From: Lachnoanaerobaculum sp. ICM7
GTDB lineage: Bacteria > Bacillota > Clostridia > Lachnospirales > Lachnospiraceae
DNA: 64,000 bases
NCBI RefSeq assembly: GCF_000287675.1
Contig: NZ_ALJL01000016.1
Span: forward strand, 62,001 to 126,000
Direction: 5' to 3'
Below, piece by piece: positions 18,449 through 27,606 of this stretch. Each line of letters opens with the position of its first letter. Position 1 is the stretch's first letter. Made by a program: the position numbers and the translations under genes. The notes under the pieces were generated by a model, which made no database searches, was not told the origin of the DNA, and saw only the letters and a list, made by a program, of their open reading frames with translations.

Positions 18449-19615
18449 ATGGAAAAGAATCGTGAACAGATTTTTTTAAGATGTTGCCTTGGCTATTTTT
18501 TCAGCGGCATGGCAACTCTTATCATCGGAGCAACTTTGCCCCATCTTATGAGCGAAATAGGACTTGACTACATAGGTGCAGGCAGTATACTGACTTTCTT
18601 TTATATCGGAAATTTTTTCGGAAGTTTCTTATATACCGCACTGTCTGCAAAACTTGGTGATAAATTCAGTATAACACTTATGACCTGTTTGTCATTCCTT
18701 AGTTTTGTTATTTTAATAAATACACCTCCCCTGATAATCATTAATATATTAATGCTTATCCTCGGGCTTACAAAGGGATCAATTACACTTTTTAATAATT
18801 ACTATGTAAATAATATGTATGAAAATCCCGCTCCCAAGGGTGCAATACTTAACGCCATGTTCGCAATAGGTGCGTTTATATCACCTTTCCTGCTGTCATT
18901 TATTCTTTATCTGGGATTTAATTGGCGATATATTCTGGGACTAATAGCAATTATTGCAGCTTTGGTCGTAGCCGGATTTTTTACAACCGATAATGAGACT
19001 CTTCTTTTTTATAAAAATAATGCCAAAGGCTCGGTTGCAAACGGAACAAATAAAGATACTGAATTTTTTAAAGATAAAAAGTTTTATATAAATACCGTAC
19101 TTTTATTTTTCTACCTGGGATTTGAATACAGTGTAAACGGATGGTTTATCACTTATCTGAAGGATACAGGTATTATGAGCGTTTCACTTGCAACCACCCT
19201 TGTTTCGATTACCTGGATTGCCATTTTGATTTCAAGACTTTTTATAGCAAAAATAAGTCAAAATATATCTCCGAAAAAAATAATGATATTTGACTCACTT
19301 GGACTTTTGATAGGGTTTATTATGCTTATCTCAACCAAAAATGTTTTCATTATTGTAATATCATTATTTATTTTAGGACTTTTTATGGCACCGGTATTTC
19401 CGCTAAGTTATGCTGTTTCAAAGGAATCACTGCACGGCTCAGCATTTGCAATGACAATGTTTACAGCACTTACAGCAATCGGCGGAATCATAACACCATA
19501 TATCTTGGGCGTTATTTCCAATACCTTTAATATGAGTACTGCAGTATTTATGCTGATTGTAAATGCAATACTGATATTTATATTATCATGTATAAATTAT
19601 AAATTTGAAAAATAG
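18449..19615 (+). CDS. Major facilitator superfamily transporter
   Basis: This 388-residue protein has about 12 hydrophobic helices and no signal peptide. MFS features include a first helix with GMATLIIGATLPHL, the loop after helix 2 with SAKLGDKF (the RXGD-like motif A) and a central cytoplasmic loop before SVNGWFITYLKD, in the style of FucP/YfkF-like symporters. The substrate cannot be assigned. The start follows TTGAGGATAATTT. It stands alone on the + strand between rarA and fba and shares a terminator with fba. Confidence 0.85.
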   Translation: MEKNREQIFLRCCLGYFFSGMATLIIGATLPHLMSEIGLDYIGAGSILTFFYIGNFFGSFLYTALSAKLGDKFSITLMTCLSFLSFVILINTPPLIIINILMLILGLTKGSITLFNNYYVNNMYENPAPKGAILNAMFAIGAFISPFLLSFILYLGFNWRYILGLIAIIAALVVAGFFTTDNETLLFYKNNAKGSVANGTNKDTEFFKDKKFYINTVLLFFYLGFEYSVNGWFITYLKDTGIMSVSLATTLVSITWIAILISRLFIAKISQNISPKKIMIFDSLGLLIGFIMLISTKNVFIIVISLFILGLFMAPVFPLSYAVSKESLHGSAFAMTMFTALTAIGGIITPYILGVISNTFNMSTAVFMLIVNAILIFILSCINYKFEK

Positions 19616-19625
19616 ACATATAAAA

Positions 19626-19649
19626 AGGGCATCACAAATGTGACGCCCT
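19626..19649. terminator. Bidirectional terminator between MFS and fba
   Basis: A 10-bp stem (19626-19635 with 19640-19649, one wobble pair) with an AAAT loop has A-rich sequence on the left and AAAATTTT on the right. It lies between the convergent MFS and fba genes. Confidence 0.85.
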
Positions 19650-19668
19650 AAAATTTTATCTTAATAAA

Positions 19669-20532
19669 TCAAGCCTTATTTGCTGAACCGAAAAGCTCTA
19701 TCTTCTCTCTTACAGTTGCCTTGATAGCCTCAGCACCCGGAGCTAAAAGCTTTCTCGGGTCAAATCCCTTACCTTCAAGGTCCTTACCTGCTTCAATATA
19801 CTTTCTTGTAGCATCTGCAAATGAAAGCTGACATTCTGTATTAACATTGATTTTTGATACACCAAGGTTAATTGCCTTTTGAATCATCTCTGCAGGAATA
19901 CCTGTACCACCGTGAAGAACCAATGGAAGGTTTCCTGTTTTCTCCTGTACCTTTGCCAAAACGTCAAAGTTAAGACCCGGCCAGTTTGCAGGATACTTAC
20001 CGTGAATATTTCCGATACCTGCTGCAAGGAAATCTACTCCGAGATCTGCAATCATCTTGCACTCATTAGGATCTGCAAACTCACCTGCACCTACAACACC
20101 GTCTTCCTCGCCACCGATTGATCCTACCTCGGCCTCAAGTGACATTCCGTTTGCATGTGCCAAAGCTACAAGCTCCTTTGTCTTTTCAATATTTTCTTCG
20201 ATTGAGAAATGAGAACCGTCAAACATTATTGAAGAAAATCCTGCTTCAATACACTTCTTACATCCCTCATATGAACCGTGGTCAAGGTGAAGTGCTACAG
20301 GAACTGTAATTCCCATCTCCTCTATCATTGCCTTTACCATTGCAGCTACTGTCTTATAGCCTGTCATATACTTTCCCGCACCCTCTGAAACTCCAAGGAT
20401 TACAGGTGAATTCATCTCCTGAGCTACCGACAAAATAGACTTTGTCCACTCTAAGTTGTTGATATTAAAATGTCCTACCGCATAATGTCCGGCTTTTGCC
20501 TTATCAAGCATTTCTTTTGCTGATACTAACAT
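19669..20532 (-). CDS. fba: Fructose-bisphosphate aldolase, class II
   Basis: This 287-residue zinc enzyme cleaves fructose-1,6-bisphosphate to dihydroxyacetone phosphate and glyceraldehyde-3-phosphate. Visible motifs are ILGVSEGAGKYM near residue 45, LHLDHGSYEGC near residue 80 with a zinc-binding His, FDGSHFS, GNIHGKYP with the second His near residue 177, and VLHGGTGIP with the third near residue 205. Length fits the short Gram-positive class II type. The ATG lies 2 bases after the thrC stop, and its AGGAGGTAG ribosome binding site includes the thrC stop codon, so the two genes are coupled. It is the last gene before the terminator. Confidence 0.96.
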   Translation of the reverse strand: MLVSAKEMLDKAKAGHYAVGHFNINNLEWTKSILSVAQEMNSPVILGVSEGAGKYMTGYKTVAAMVKAMIEEMGITVPVALHLDHGSYEGCKKCIEAGFSSIMFDGSHFSIEENIEKTKELVALAHANGMSLEAEVGSIGGEEDGVVGAGEFADPNECKMIADLGVDFLAAGIGNIHGKYPANWPGLNFDVLAKVQEKTGNLPLVLHGGTGIPAEMIQKAINLGVSKINVNTECQLSFADATRKYIEAGKDLEGKGFDPRKLLAPGAEAIKATVREKIELFGSANKA

Positions 20533-20534
20533 AT

Positions 20535-22034
20535 CTACCTCCTGTTGTTGAATAGAATATCTTCTACTTCTTTTTGCATATCTGCACTGTCACATTCTCT
20601 TGTATGTCGAATCTTTGCATCTTTTATCTCCAATATTGCCTTCGGAATTTCAGGTGCTCCAATCTCATGCAATTTGTCAATGACTTCAAAATCTCCCATA
20701 TCCTGCTTTTGTCTAAAGATTGCTTCAAGTACACTGTCAGCAAACTTATATGGACTTGCTGTGGATGCTATGACCGTCTTTGTCATATCCTTTGTGGCGT
20801 TTTTATAATCCTCATATACTGAGAATGCCACTCCGGTATGTGTATCTATAATATAACCTGTACTGTCATACAGAGATTTTATACCTTCAAAATTTTTCTT
20901 TTCATCAGCAAATCCGGCGATGAAGTCTTTCATAAAATCCTTCATAGCTTCGGTAACTTCATATTTACCGCCTGCCGATAAATCTTTCATAAGCTTTGAA
21001 ACATACTCTCCGTCACTTCCACAGCTTAAATAAATCAATCTTTCAAGATTGCTTGAAATAAGTATGTCCATAGACGGTGAAGATGTTAAAACAAACTTAC
21101 GATTTCTATCATAAACCCCATTCTCAAAGAAATCAAATAAAACTTTATTTTCATTTGAAGCACATATGAGTTTATCCACAGGTAATCCCATCTGTTTTCC
21201 GATGTATGCCGCAAGTATATTGCCGAAATTCCCTGTAGGAACACATACATTTATCTTTTCGCCTGCAGCTATATCACCACTTTCCAACAGCTTTACATAT
21301 GCATATACATAGTAAGCTATCTGTGGTACCAGACGTCCTATATTTATAGAGTTTGCACTGGAAAGTTGTATTCCGTTTTCTGAAAGTTTTTTCGCAAACT
21401 CTTTATCGGAAAATATCTTTTTTACTCCGCTTTGTGCATCATCAAAATTTCCGTGTATTGCTACTACATCCGTATTGTCACCCTTTTGTGTCACCATTTG
21501 CAATCTCTGTACATTGCTGACACCGTCCTTAGGATAGAATACTATAATGCCTGTACCCTCAACATCACAAAATCCCGACATTGCGGCCTTACCGGTATCA
21601 CCGCTTGTAGCTGTAAGAATAACTATTTTATTCTTTATACCGTTTTTCTTGGCGGCTGTTGTGAGCAGATGAGGCAATATTGAAAGAGCCATATCCTTAA
21701 ATGCTATAGTATCACCGTGGAAAAGTTCCAGAAAATACGCCCCTCCCGCCTTTACAAGCGGTGCAATCTCTTCCGTATCAAACTTTTCGTCGTATGCTTT
21801 TTCTATACAATCCGTCAATTCTTCCTTTGTATAATCACTCAAAAGAAGCTTCATTACCTCATAGGCAACTTCCTGATATCTTTTCCCCTTTAAATCTTCC
21901 AAAGAAAAATCGAACTTCGGAAATTTTTCAGGCATAAACAGTCCGCCGTCATCCGCCAATCCTTTAAGAATAGCTTCCGACGCATTTACTCCGGTCTCTT
22001 TGCCTCTGGTACTTTTATACTTTATGAATTCCAT
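20535..22034 (-). CDS. thrC: Threonine synthase
   Basis: This 499-residue PLP enzyme converts O-phosphohomoserine to threonine. The N-terminal pattern KYKSTRGK and ADDGGLFMPEKFP and the PLP-lysine motif HGDTIAFKDMALSILP near residue 105-120 mark the long bacterial/fungal type. TATSGDTGKAAM and the glycine loop VPTGNFGNILAAY complete the PLP site. The ATG follows AGGAG. It heads a two-gene unit with fba. A possible promoter (TTTATT, 17 bases, TATAGT) lies in the 59 bases upstream but is weak evidence. No T-box or leader peptide was seen. Confidence 0.95.
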   Translation of the reverse strand: MEFIKYKSTRGKETGVNASEAILKGLADDGGLFMPEKFPKFDFSLEDLKGKRYQEVAYEVMKLLLSDYTKEELTDCIEKAYDEKFDTEEIAPLVKAGGAYFLELFHGDTIAFKDMALSILPHLLTTAAKKNGIKNKIVILTATSGDTGKAAMSGFCDVEGTGIIVFYPKDGVSNVQRLQMVTQKGDNTDVVAIHGNFDDAQSGVKKIFSDKEFAKKLSENGIQLSSANSINIGRLVPQIAYYVYAYVKLLESGDIAAGEKINVCVPTGNFGNILAAYIGKQMGLPVDKLICASNENKVLFDFFENGVYDRNRKFVLTSSPSMDILISSNLERLIYLSCGSDGEYVSKLMKDLSAGGKYEVTEAMKDFMKDFIAGFADEKKNFEGIKSLYDSTGYIIDTHTGVAFSVYEDYKNATKDMTKTVIASTASPYKFADSVLEAIFRQKQDMGDFEVIDKLHEIGAPEIPKAILEIKDAKIRHTRECDSADMQKEVEDILFNNRR

Positions 22035-22093
22035 TCTAAACTCCTATTTCTAGATTGTCTAAACTATAACATATATATTAAAAATAATAAAGT

Positions 22094-23368
22094 TTATTTT
22101 CTGCTTTCTATTCTCGACCTTCCGATTATTCTTGTACCCAGGTCTATATCCTTACAATACTCAATCTTCTCAGAATAATTATTATTGAAATCTATCTGGT
22201 TTATACCACGGTTTTTTACACTTGCGGAAGTCATATTGTAGTCAGCCGCAACTTTGGATATATAGAGAAAATATCCCACTATACTTCCCACCAAGGTAAA
22301 CCAAAAAATATTGCTCTGTAAATTATTTGTAAAATAAAGTATTGCCATGATTATTGCAAATATCGGTAAAACATACATAAGTCCGGACAGATAAAGTTTT
22401 CCCATATCAAGAGGCAATTTACCCACTACCTTTCCGGTCTGTCCGTTTACACTGAAGAAAAAGTGCTTATCACTGTCTTTATCATTATACGATATTGCCC
22501 AAACCGGCAACATGGCATATTTAAAGCTTCCCTGACCTATGGTGAAATCATTGTTTACCACATTTACACTTTCTCCCGTCATAGAATCTCTTACAACCTT
22601 TGCAGAGTATCTATATACATCATCTTCTATCGATGACATAAGGGCTTCTTTTTCTATATCCTTTTTTTCCGCTACAAATCCGCTTAAATATGAAGAATCA
22701 AAATCTATCGCACCGTTAAAATCAAAAGGATATACAGACTCTACAAGAACTTTGTTTGACTTGGCAAGTGCAAGCTTCGGGAGATTTTTAATATCCACAT
22801 CTCCTTTTCTTATAATTCTGAAATGCTTTTCATAAGTCACCCTGTAATTTCCTTCAGTTCTTGAATATGTCCTGCTTCCCTCTCTGTCAAGATCTACAAT
22901 TACATTTGTGTCATACAGCCAGTATGGGAAATATACTCCGTTTATTTCTTCGATTTCTTTTTTGTCATTGAAAAAACTCTTCGGCACAAATTTCTTTGTC
23001 TTCATCCAGTTTTCAAAAGATTCAAGGGCTCTTGTTCTGTCCACCTTAAAAGGTATAACTTTTGTAGGCATCTGTGATTTCTCAAGTTTTCCGGACATCA
23101 CTATAGGATTTTTACAATAATAGCATGTGGTTGCTACGGTAGTCTCATCCGTTACAATATTTGCGCCGCAACTTGGACAGTGATATTCAAGATACTCACC
23201 ATTGTCTCCGTCTTCCACCACATCTTCATCTTGAGACATAAGGCTTAAGTTTTTTACCTCTTCCTCCGTATAAACCGTATTACAATATTCACAATTAAAC
23301 TTCCCAAGTGTCGCAGAATACTTTACCGGACCGCCACAATTTTTACATTTATAAATTACTGTTGCCAT
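22094..23368 (-). CDS. Membrane protein with two N-terminal zinc ribbons
   Basis: This protein of about 424 residues starts with two zinc ribbons: CKNCGG paired with CEYC, and CPSCGA paired with CYYC, in the first 95 residues. A long soluble part follows and two adjacent helices near residues 330-375. Proteins of this style are often called TFIIB-type zinc ribbon or PriA-like, but there is no helicase or TFIIB fold, so those names mislead. The longest frame starts at 23389; the ATG at 23368 directly behind GGAGG is the better start and still overlaps the permease gene by 20 bases. It is the last gene of the kinase-ABC unit. Function is unknown. It may sense or assist the transporter (inference). 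Confidence 0.8.
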   Translation of the reverse strand: MATVIYKCKNCGGPVKYSATLGKFNCEYCNTVYTEEEVKNLSLMSQDEDVVEDGDNGEYLEYHCPSCGANIVTDETTVATTCYYCKNPIVMSGKLEKSQMPTKVIPFKVDRTRALESFENWMKTKKFVPKSFFNDKKEIEEINGVYFPYWLYDTNVIVDLDREGSRTYSRTEGNYRVTYEKHFRIIRKGDVDIKNLPKLALAKSNKVLVESVYPFDFNGAIDFDSSYLSGFVAEKKDIEKEALMSSIEDDVYRYSAKVVRDSMTGESVNVVNNDFTIGQGSFKYAMLPVWAISYNDKDSDKHFFFSVNGQTGKVVGKLPLDMGKLYLSGLMYVLPIFAIIMAILYFTNNLQSNIFWFTLVGSIVGYFLYISKVAADYNMTSASVKNRGINQIDFNNNYSEKIEYCKDIDLGTRIIGRSRIESRK

Positions 23369-24224
23369 GCTTCCTCCAAGTCTTACCATGCGGTTTAATT
23401 TTCAATACAGACAATGCCAAAAATACAATTGACAATACCGAATCCAAAAACATATTTATGTAAAACCAATTATTATACCAAAAAAGGCTTACCAATATAT
23501 CCAAACTGTCTTCTCCCATAATCTTCGATAACAAAAAATCTATGCTGACTAAAGGATTAAACAACAAAACAAACTTACTGAATCTGATAAAAACAATTCC
23601 GAAAAATCCGCTCTCATCCGTTACAAATGAATTTGCAGATAAAAAATATAATATCAATGTTCCTATAAACAGCCCTAAAACTCCCGAATACAGGAGAGCT
23701 GTTGCAACACTTGTCCTCATAGATATACTTGAGCAAAATATCCCCATTGAAATAATAAGTACTACAAACACAACAAAGTTTATAACAAGTTTTATAATAT
23801 CGGGAACAGTTATTCCGCCATATAAAAATAAAATTGCCATAATCGGTAATTGTGATATCAGTATAAGCATAATCGAGGAAAATAAACTCAAAAACTTACC
23901 GAAGACTATATTTTCTGCGGTCATCTTTGTAGTCAGTAATATTTCAAGTGTTCCTCTTTGTCTCTCATCACTTATTGCACCTGCTATAAAACTTGGTGCC
24001 ACAAATATAAGTAAAAGCGCAGGAACAAATATAACTATTCTGAATATTTGTAAAAAAGAAGTATAGTCTATAAACGATGTTTTCCTTGCAAAGTCTACAA
24101 CATCATTCATCTCTATCAGAGTAACTGCCGCCACAATAAAGTTAAATACAAGAATAGCAATTGAGAGTTTCATACTTCTTGTACTTACTCTGTGTTCCCT
24201 TTCATAAATCGGATTAATATTCAT
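23349..24224 (-). CDS. ABC-2 type transporter permease
   Basis: This 291-residue protein has six predicted helices. It carries the ABC-2 permease segment PSFIAGAISDERQRGTLEIL before the coupling region TTKMTAENIV, then helices around ILISQLPIMAILFL and FVVFVVLIISMGIF. It would pair with the ATPase encoded directly upstream, whose stop codon overlaps its start (AATGAATATTAA). There is no strong independent ribosome binding site, so translation is probably coupled. The gene downstream overlaps it too. Substrate is unknown. Its position after a two-component system and a large ectodomain protein suggests an envelope-related role. Confidence 0.9.
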   Translation of the reverse strand: MNINPIYEREHRVSTRSMKLSIAILVFNFIVAAVTLIEMNDVVDFARKTSFIDYTSFLQIFRIVIFVPALLLIFVAPSFIAGAISDERQRGTLEILLTTKMTAENIVFGKFLSLFSSIMLILISQLPIMAILFLYGGITVPDIIKLVINFVVFVVLIISMGIFCSSISMRTSVATALLYSGVLGLFIGTLILYFLSANSFVTDESGFFGIVFIRFSKFVLLFNPLVSIDFLLSKIMGEDSLDILVSLFWYNNWFYINMFLDSVLSIVFLALSVLKIKPHGKTWRKHGNSNL

Positions 24225-25164
24225 TGCTAAAAATCACGCTTTCATTTGAATGGTTTGTAACCTTAATAAAATATGATTCCAGACTTCCCGGTTCTCTTAT
24301 AAATTCACTTACTAAAACATTGTTTCTTATAAGTTCCGCCAACAATCCGGCTTCATCTATCTTTTTACCCTCAAAGTATACCATAAAATAGCTGTTATCT
24401 ACAGATAAAAATCTGACATTTTTATTATTTTTTAATATTTCAAGTGCTAAATTTTCATTATTTAATACCTTTATTTTTATAGGGTTTGCCCCCTCAACTT
24501 TTGCCAGTATTTCTTCAACACTTCCGGATATTATCATCTTTCCGCCTTCTATAATTCCTATGTCCGTACAGATTTCTGAAATCTCCGATAAAATATGTGA
24601 GCTTAAAATCACCATTTTACCTGCGGCGTTTAACTCCTGTAAAAGTTCCTTAAGCTCGTATCTGGCTCTCGGATCAAGTCCGCTTGCAGGCTCATCCATA
24701 ATGATAAGTGCGGGATCATGTATTAATGCTCTTGCTATACAAAGTTTTTGCTGCATTCCTCTTGAAAGCTCGTTCAAATAAAACTCTCTCTTATCAGTCA
24801 TACCGACCTGCTCCAAAAGAATTTCCGACTTCTTTCTTGCAAGATACCCGGTCAGACCGTATGTAGAAGCAAAGAACATCATATATTCAAATACCGTCAT
24901 ATCATCATAAATTCCAAGCACATCCGGAACGTAACCTACCGTTTCCTTTGAATTTTTCCGATCGTCACATAGATTTATATCATCAAAAAATATACTCCCT
25001 TTATCAGGATATATAATTCCCGAAATAATCTTTATAGCGGTTGTCTTACCTGCACCGTTTGGACCGACAAGTCCGTAAAGTGCTCCATCCGGTATTCTTA
25101 GGCAAAGATTTGATAATGCCGGATGTCTTCCATATGATTTACTTATATTTTTTATTTCTAACAT
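24214..25164 (-). CDS. ABC transporter ATP-binding protein
   Basis: This 316-residue cytoplasmic ATPase has Walker A GPNGAGKTTAIK near residue 36, the ABC signature LSRGMQQKLCIARAL near residue 133, Walker B LIIMDEPASGLDP and the switch His in SSHILSEI. The roughly 90 residues after the ABC fold resemble the C-terminal extension of CcmA/NatA-type exporters. The start codon immediately follows the stop of the ectodomain gene, with no gap. It drives the ABC-2 permease encoded next. Confidence 0.95.
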   Translation of the reverse strand: MLEIKNISKSYGRHPALSNLCLRIPDGALYGLVGPNGAGKTTAIKIISGIIYPDKGSIFFDDINLCDDRKNSKETVGYVPDVLGIYDDMTVFEYMMFFASTYGLTGYLARKKSEILLEQVGMTDKREFYLNELSRGMQQKLCIARALIHDPALIIMDEPASGLDPRARYELKELLQELNAAGKMVILSSHILSEISEICTDIGIIEGGKMIISGSVEEILAKVEGANPIKIKVLNNENLALEILKNNKNVRFLSVDNSYFMVYFEGKKIDEAGLLAELIRNNVLVSEFIREPGSLESYFIKVTNHSNESVIFSNEY

Positions 25165-27606
25165 CTATTTTTCCACACCTAAAACACTTACCATCGGCAA
25201 AGCGGTTTCCAAATTCCCGTTTTCTATATTTGAATATCTTACTCTGATAGTATTTGTATCCGACAGATATGTCAATAACTCCAATATAGAGAAATTGTTC
25301 TTTGAAATATAATCAAAGTTTCCGGTTTTAAAGTTATACAAAGCAATATTTCCCTTAAAGACCTTCACACTGTCACTGTATCTTGCATCTGAAAATATAT
25401 CTGATATCTGCTCAAATTTTACTTGTGCGATGTTTATATTTTCCCCCAAGAAATACTCAAGTACCGTAGCTTCATTGCTCTTTAGTGCATTGTCTATATA
25501 AGAATAATCTCCGCTAAGCACTATAGGCATCTTTAAAAGCGACTGTCTGTAAAGTTTTCCGTCTTCAATAGAATTTACAGGTATAACAGATGTAAGTAAT
25601 GTCAGTCCGCTACCCTCCATGGTATTATTAAAAAATATAGGATTTGAGAGCGCCGTATCCGAAAATGCGATAATTCTTGCATCTGCAGTATATCCGTTGG
25701 AATTTTCTCCAAGATAAAATGAAAGGAAATTTGAGACATTTAAAAGCTGCATATATTTCTCGGTGTCCATACCGTTCACACTGCCGTTTTGATTTATCGT
25801 AGTTTCTCCAACCATTCCTGTAATAATTCTTGAAGTAATATCAAAGTCTGTCAAAGGTATATTTATAAACTGACAATTATCTATCTGCTTTGTCTCTCCC
25901 TTATCAAAATCTCCAAGCAGCGCAATTTTCCCATACAGAATAAGGGTGGCATTTTTTACCTTATAATCATAATTATTTGTAATTTCAACACTTAAACTTC
26001 CGTTAAAGAAATTTATTTCACCTGTAAATCCTTCGTTGTTCAAATTCTCTATTGTTTTATCCAGCTTCCAGATATTTGAAGCAAATGCACCTACATGATT
26101 TAGAGAAATATTTTTTGTGTACTCCTCATTATCAATATTTACAGATGTAGACTTATTTAAAACTCTTCTGTCGTCCACATCCGACCTGTCTCTTATTACC
26201 GGTATAACAGAGTAATTTGAATCTATAACCACATTGTAAGGCTTATTATAAGGGTTTCTAAGATTTACATATGTGGATTCCGATACATCCAGATCTCCGG
26301 CTTCATAAACCGTAACGTAGTTGTAGAATGTTGTGGTAAACCTTGTCCTGCCGTTATATATAATAATTACCGCAAGTAATAATAAGGACATAAGCACTAC
26401 TATCTTCCTGTAATATATTGCAAGTCCATAGTCTTTTAAATATATAAAAGAAATAGGTCCTATTAAAAGTACATAAGCAATAAATATCAAGGTATAGACA
26501 GTCATAGGCGGCAACTTATTGGTTTCCGACGAATTTAATATAGGCTCAATATTTTGGAATGTATCATCTGACACTTCACTTTGCTTTGAAAAAGTCTCTA
26601 TCCTCTCATCTCCCAGAACGGTCGAAATAATATATCTTGCAAACTGAGTGTTCTCTGCCGCAAAATCATTTAAATCACAAAAGTCAAAACCTGCAACCGC
26701 TATCAATCCTTTTTGCTTATTTACAGAAGTTATAAGAGGAAAATCTCCGTCTGAGAGAAGAACATTTCCTCCATGCATATTTATTGATGTAGTGTAGAGG
26801 TCGATACTTTTACTTTCATTGTTAAATGTAAAGTTCAAAGTATTCATCTTCGGAGAATCATATATGTCCTCCAAAAGCTCAGGAGCATATCTTCCGATCG
26901 TATCATCAGCTCTTTGACCTGTACCCATTACAAGGACTCCTCCCTGTTTTACCCAATTCATCAATGCTCTGGACTGTTCCGTTGACAAATCTCTTATTCT
27001 AAAGTTACTGATTATAATCATATCCAGCTGTTCAAGCCCTGAACTTGACTTCGGAAATGATCCTGCAGCCAAATTTACCGTATTCAAATTTAAAAGGCCG
27101 AAATTTATTGCCACATCGTCAAAGTAATCCAGCTTATTTTGACTGTCACTAAGTAAGCCAACCATTATTTTTGAACGGTTGGCTTCCATATTCAAAGATA
27201 CTTCTTTTTCTATTATTGTTTTTTTATTTTCATCTTTCAGTACAACTACAATTTTATTCACTTCATTGCTGATTCTTACGTAATAATCAGCCAAATAACT
27301 CTTCTTTTGCTCAAGATTTACATTGTACTCATAAGCATATTTTTTATTATCCGCCTCATTAAATTCAATAGATACTTTTCCGGTAAAATTATCATTTGTG
27401 AAATTTTTATAATATACATGAATAGGGAGGTATCTCCCTCCCTTTGCTATATTCCCGTAACCGTAGCTTATATCTATAGTTATTTCCTTATTTTGTTCAG
27501 TTGCAGATAATGTGTTTATAGGAAATTGTACTGCAGACAGTAAAAATAATACCAATGATAATAAAAGTATTTTATTCAGTCCTCTTAAAATTTTCCCTTT
27601 CAACAT
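25165..27606 (-). CDS. Large extracytoplasmic ABC-associated protein with a glutamine-amidotransferase-like fold
   Basis: This 813-residue protein has a signal peptide or anchor (about 10-35), an ectodomain, two close helices (about 368-390 and 401-418) and a second large ectodomain to the end. Residues 145-330 look like the class I amidotransferase-like (ThuA/GldG-type) fold: IMVGLLSDS, DMIIISNF and WVKQGGVLVMGTGQ. I see no convincing Cys-His-Glu triad, so an enzymatic role is doubtful. The ATG follows AGGAG and overlaps the end of the histidine kinase gene by 35 bases. The ATPase and permease follow with no gap, so it is probably an accessory or substrate-handling subunit of that transporter (inference). 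The length and duplicated ectodomain are notable. Confidence 0.75.
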   Translation of the reverse strand: MLKGKILRGLNKILLLSLVLFLLSAVQFPINTLSATEQNKEITIDISYGYGNIAKGGRYLPIHVYYKNFTNDNFTGKVSIEFNEADNKKYAYEYNVNLEQKKSYLADYYVRISNEVNKIVVVLKDENKKTIIEKEVSLNMEANRSKIMVGLLSDSQNKLDYFDDVAINFGLLNLNTVNLAAGSFPKSSSGLEQLDMIIISNFRIRDLSTEQSRALMNWVKQGGVLVMGTGQRADDTIGRYAPELLEDIYDSPKMNTLNFTFNNESKSIDLYTTSINMHGGNVLLSDGDFPLITSVNKQKGLIAVAGFDFCDLNDFAAENTQFARYIISTVLGDERIETFSKQSEVSDDTFQNIEPILNSSETNKLPPMTVYTLIFIAYVLLIGPISFIYLKDYGLAIYYRKIVVLMSLLLLAVIIIYNGRTRFTTTFYNYVTVYEAGDLDVSESTYVNLRNPYNKPYNVVIDSNYSVIPVIRDRSDVDDRRVLNKSTSVNIDNEEYTKNISLNHVGAFASNIWKLDKTIENLNNEGFTGEINFFNGSLSVEITNNYDYKVKNATLILYGKIALLGDFDKGETKQIDNCQFINIPLTDFDITSRIITGMVGETTINQNGSVNGMDTEKYMQLLNVSNFLSFYLGENSNGYTADARIIAFSDTALSNPIFFNNTMEGSGLTLLTSVIPVNSIEDGKLYRQSLLKMPIVLSGDYSYIDNALKSNEATVLEYFLGENINIAQVKFEQISDIFSDARYSDSVKVFKGNIALYNFKTGNFDYISKNNFSILELLTYLSDTNTIRVRYSNIENGNLETALPMVSVLGVEK

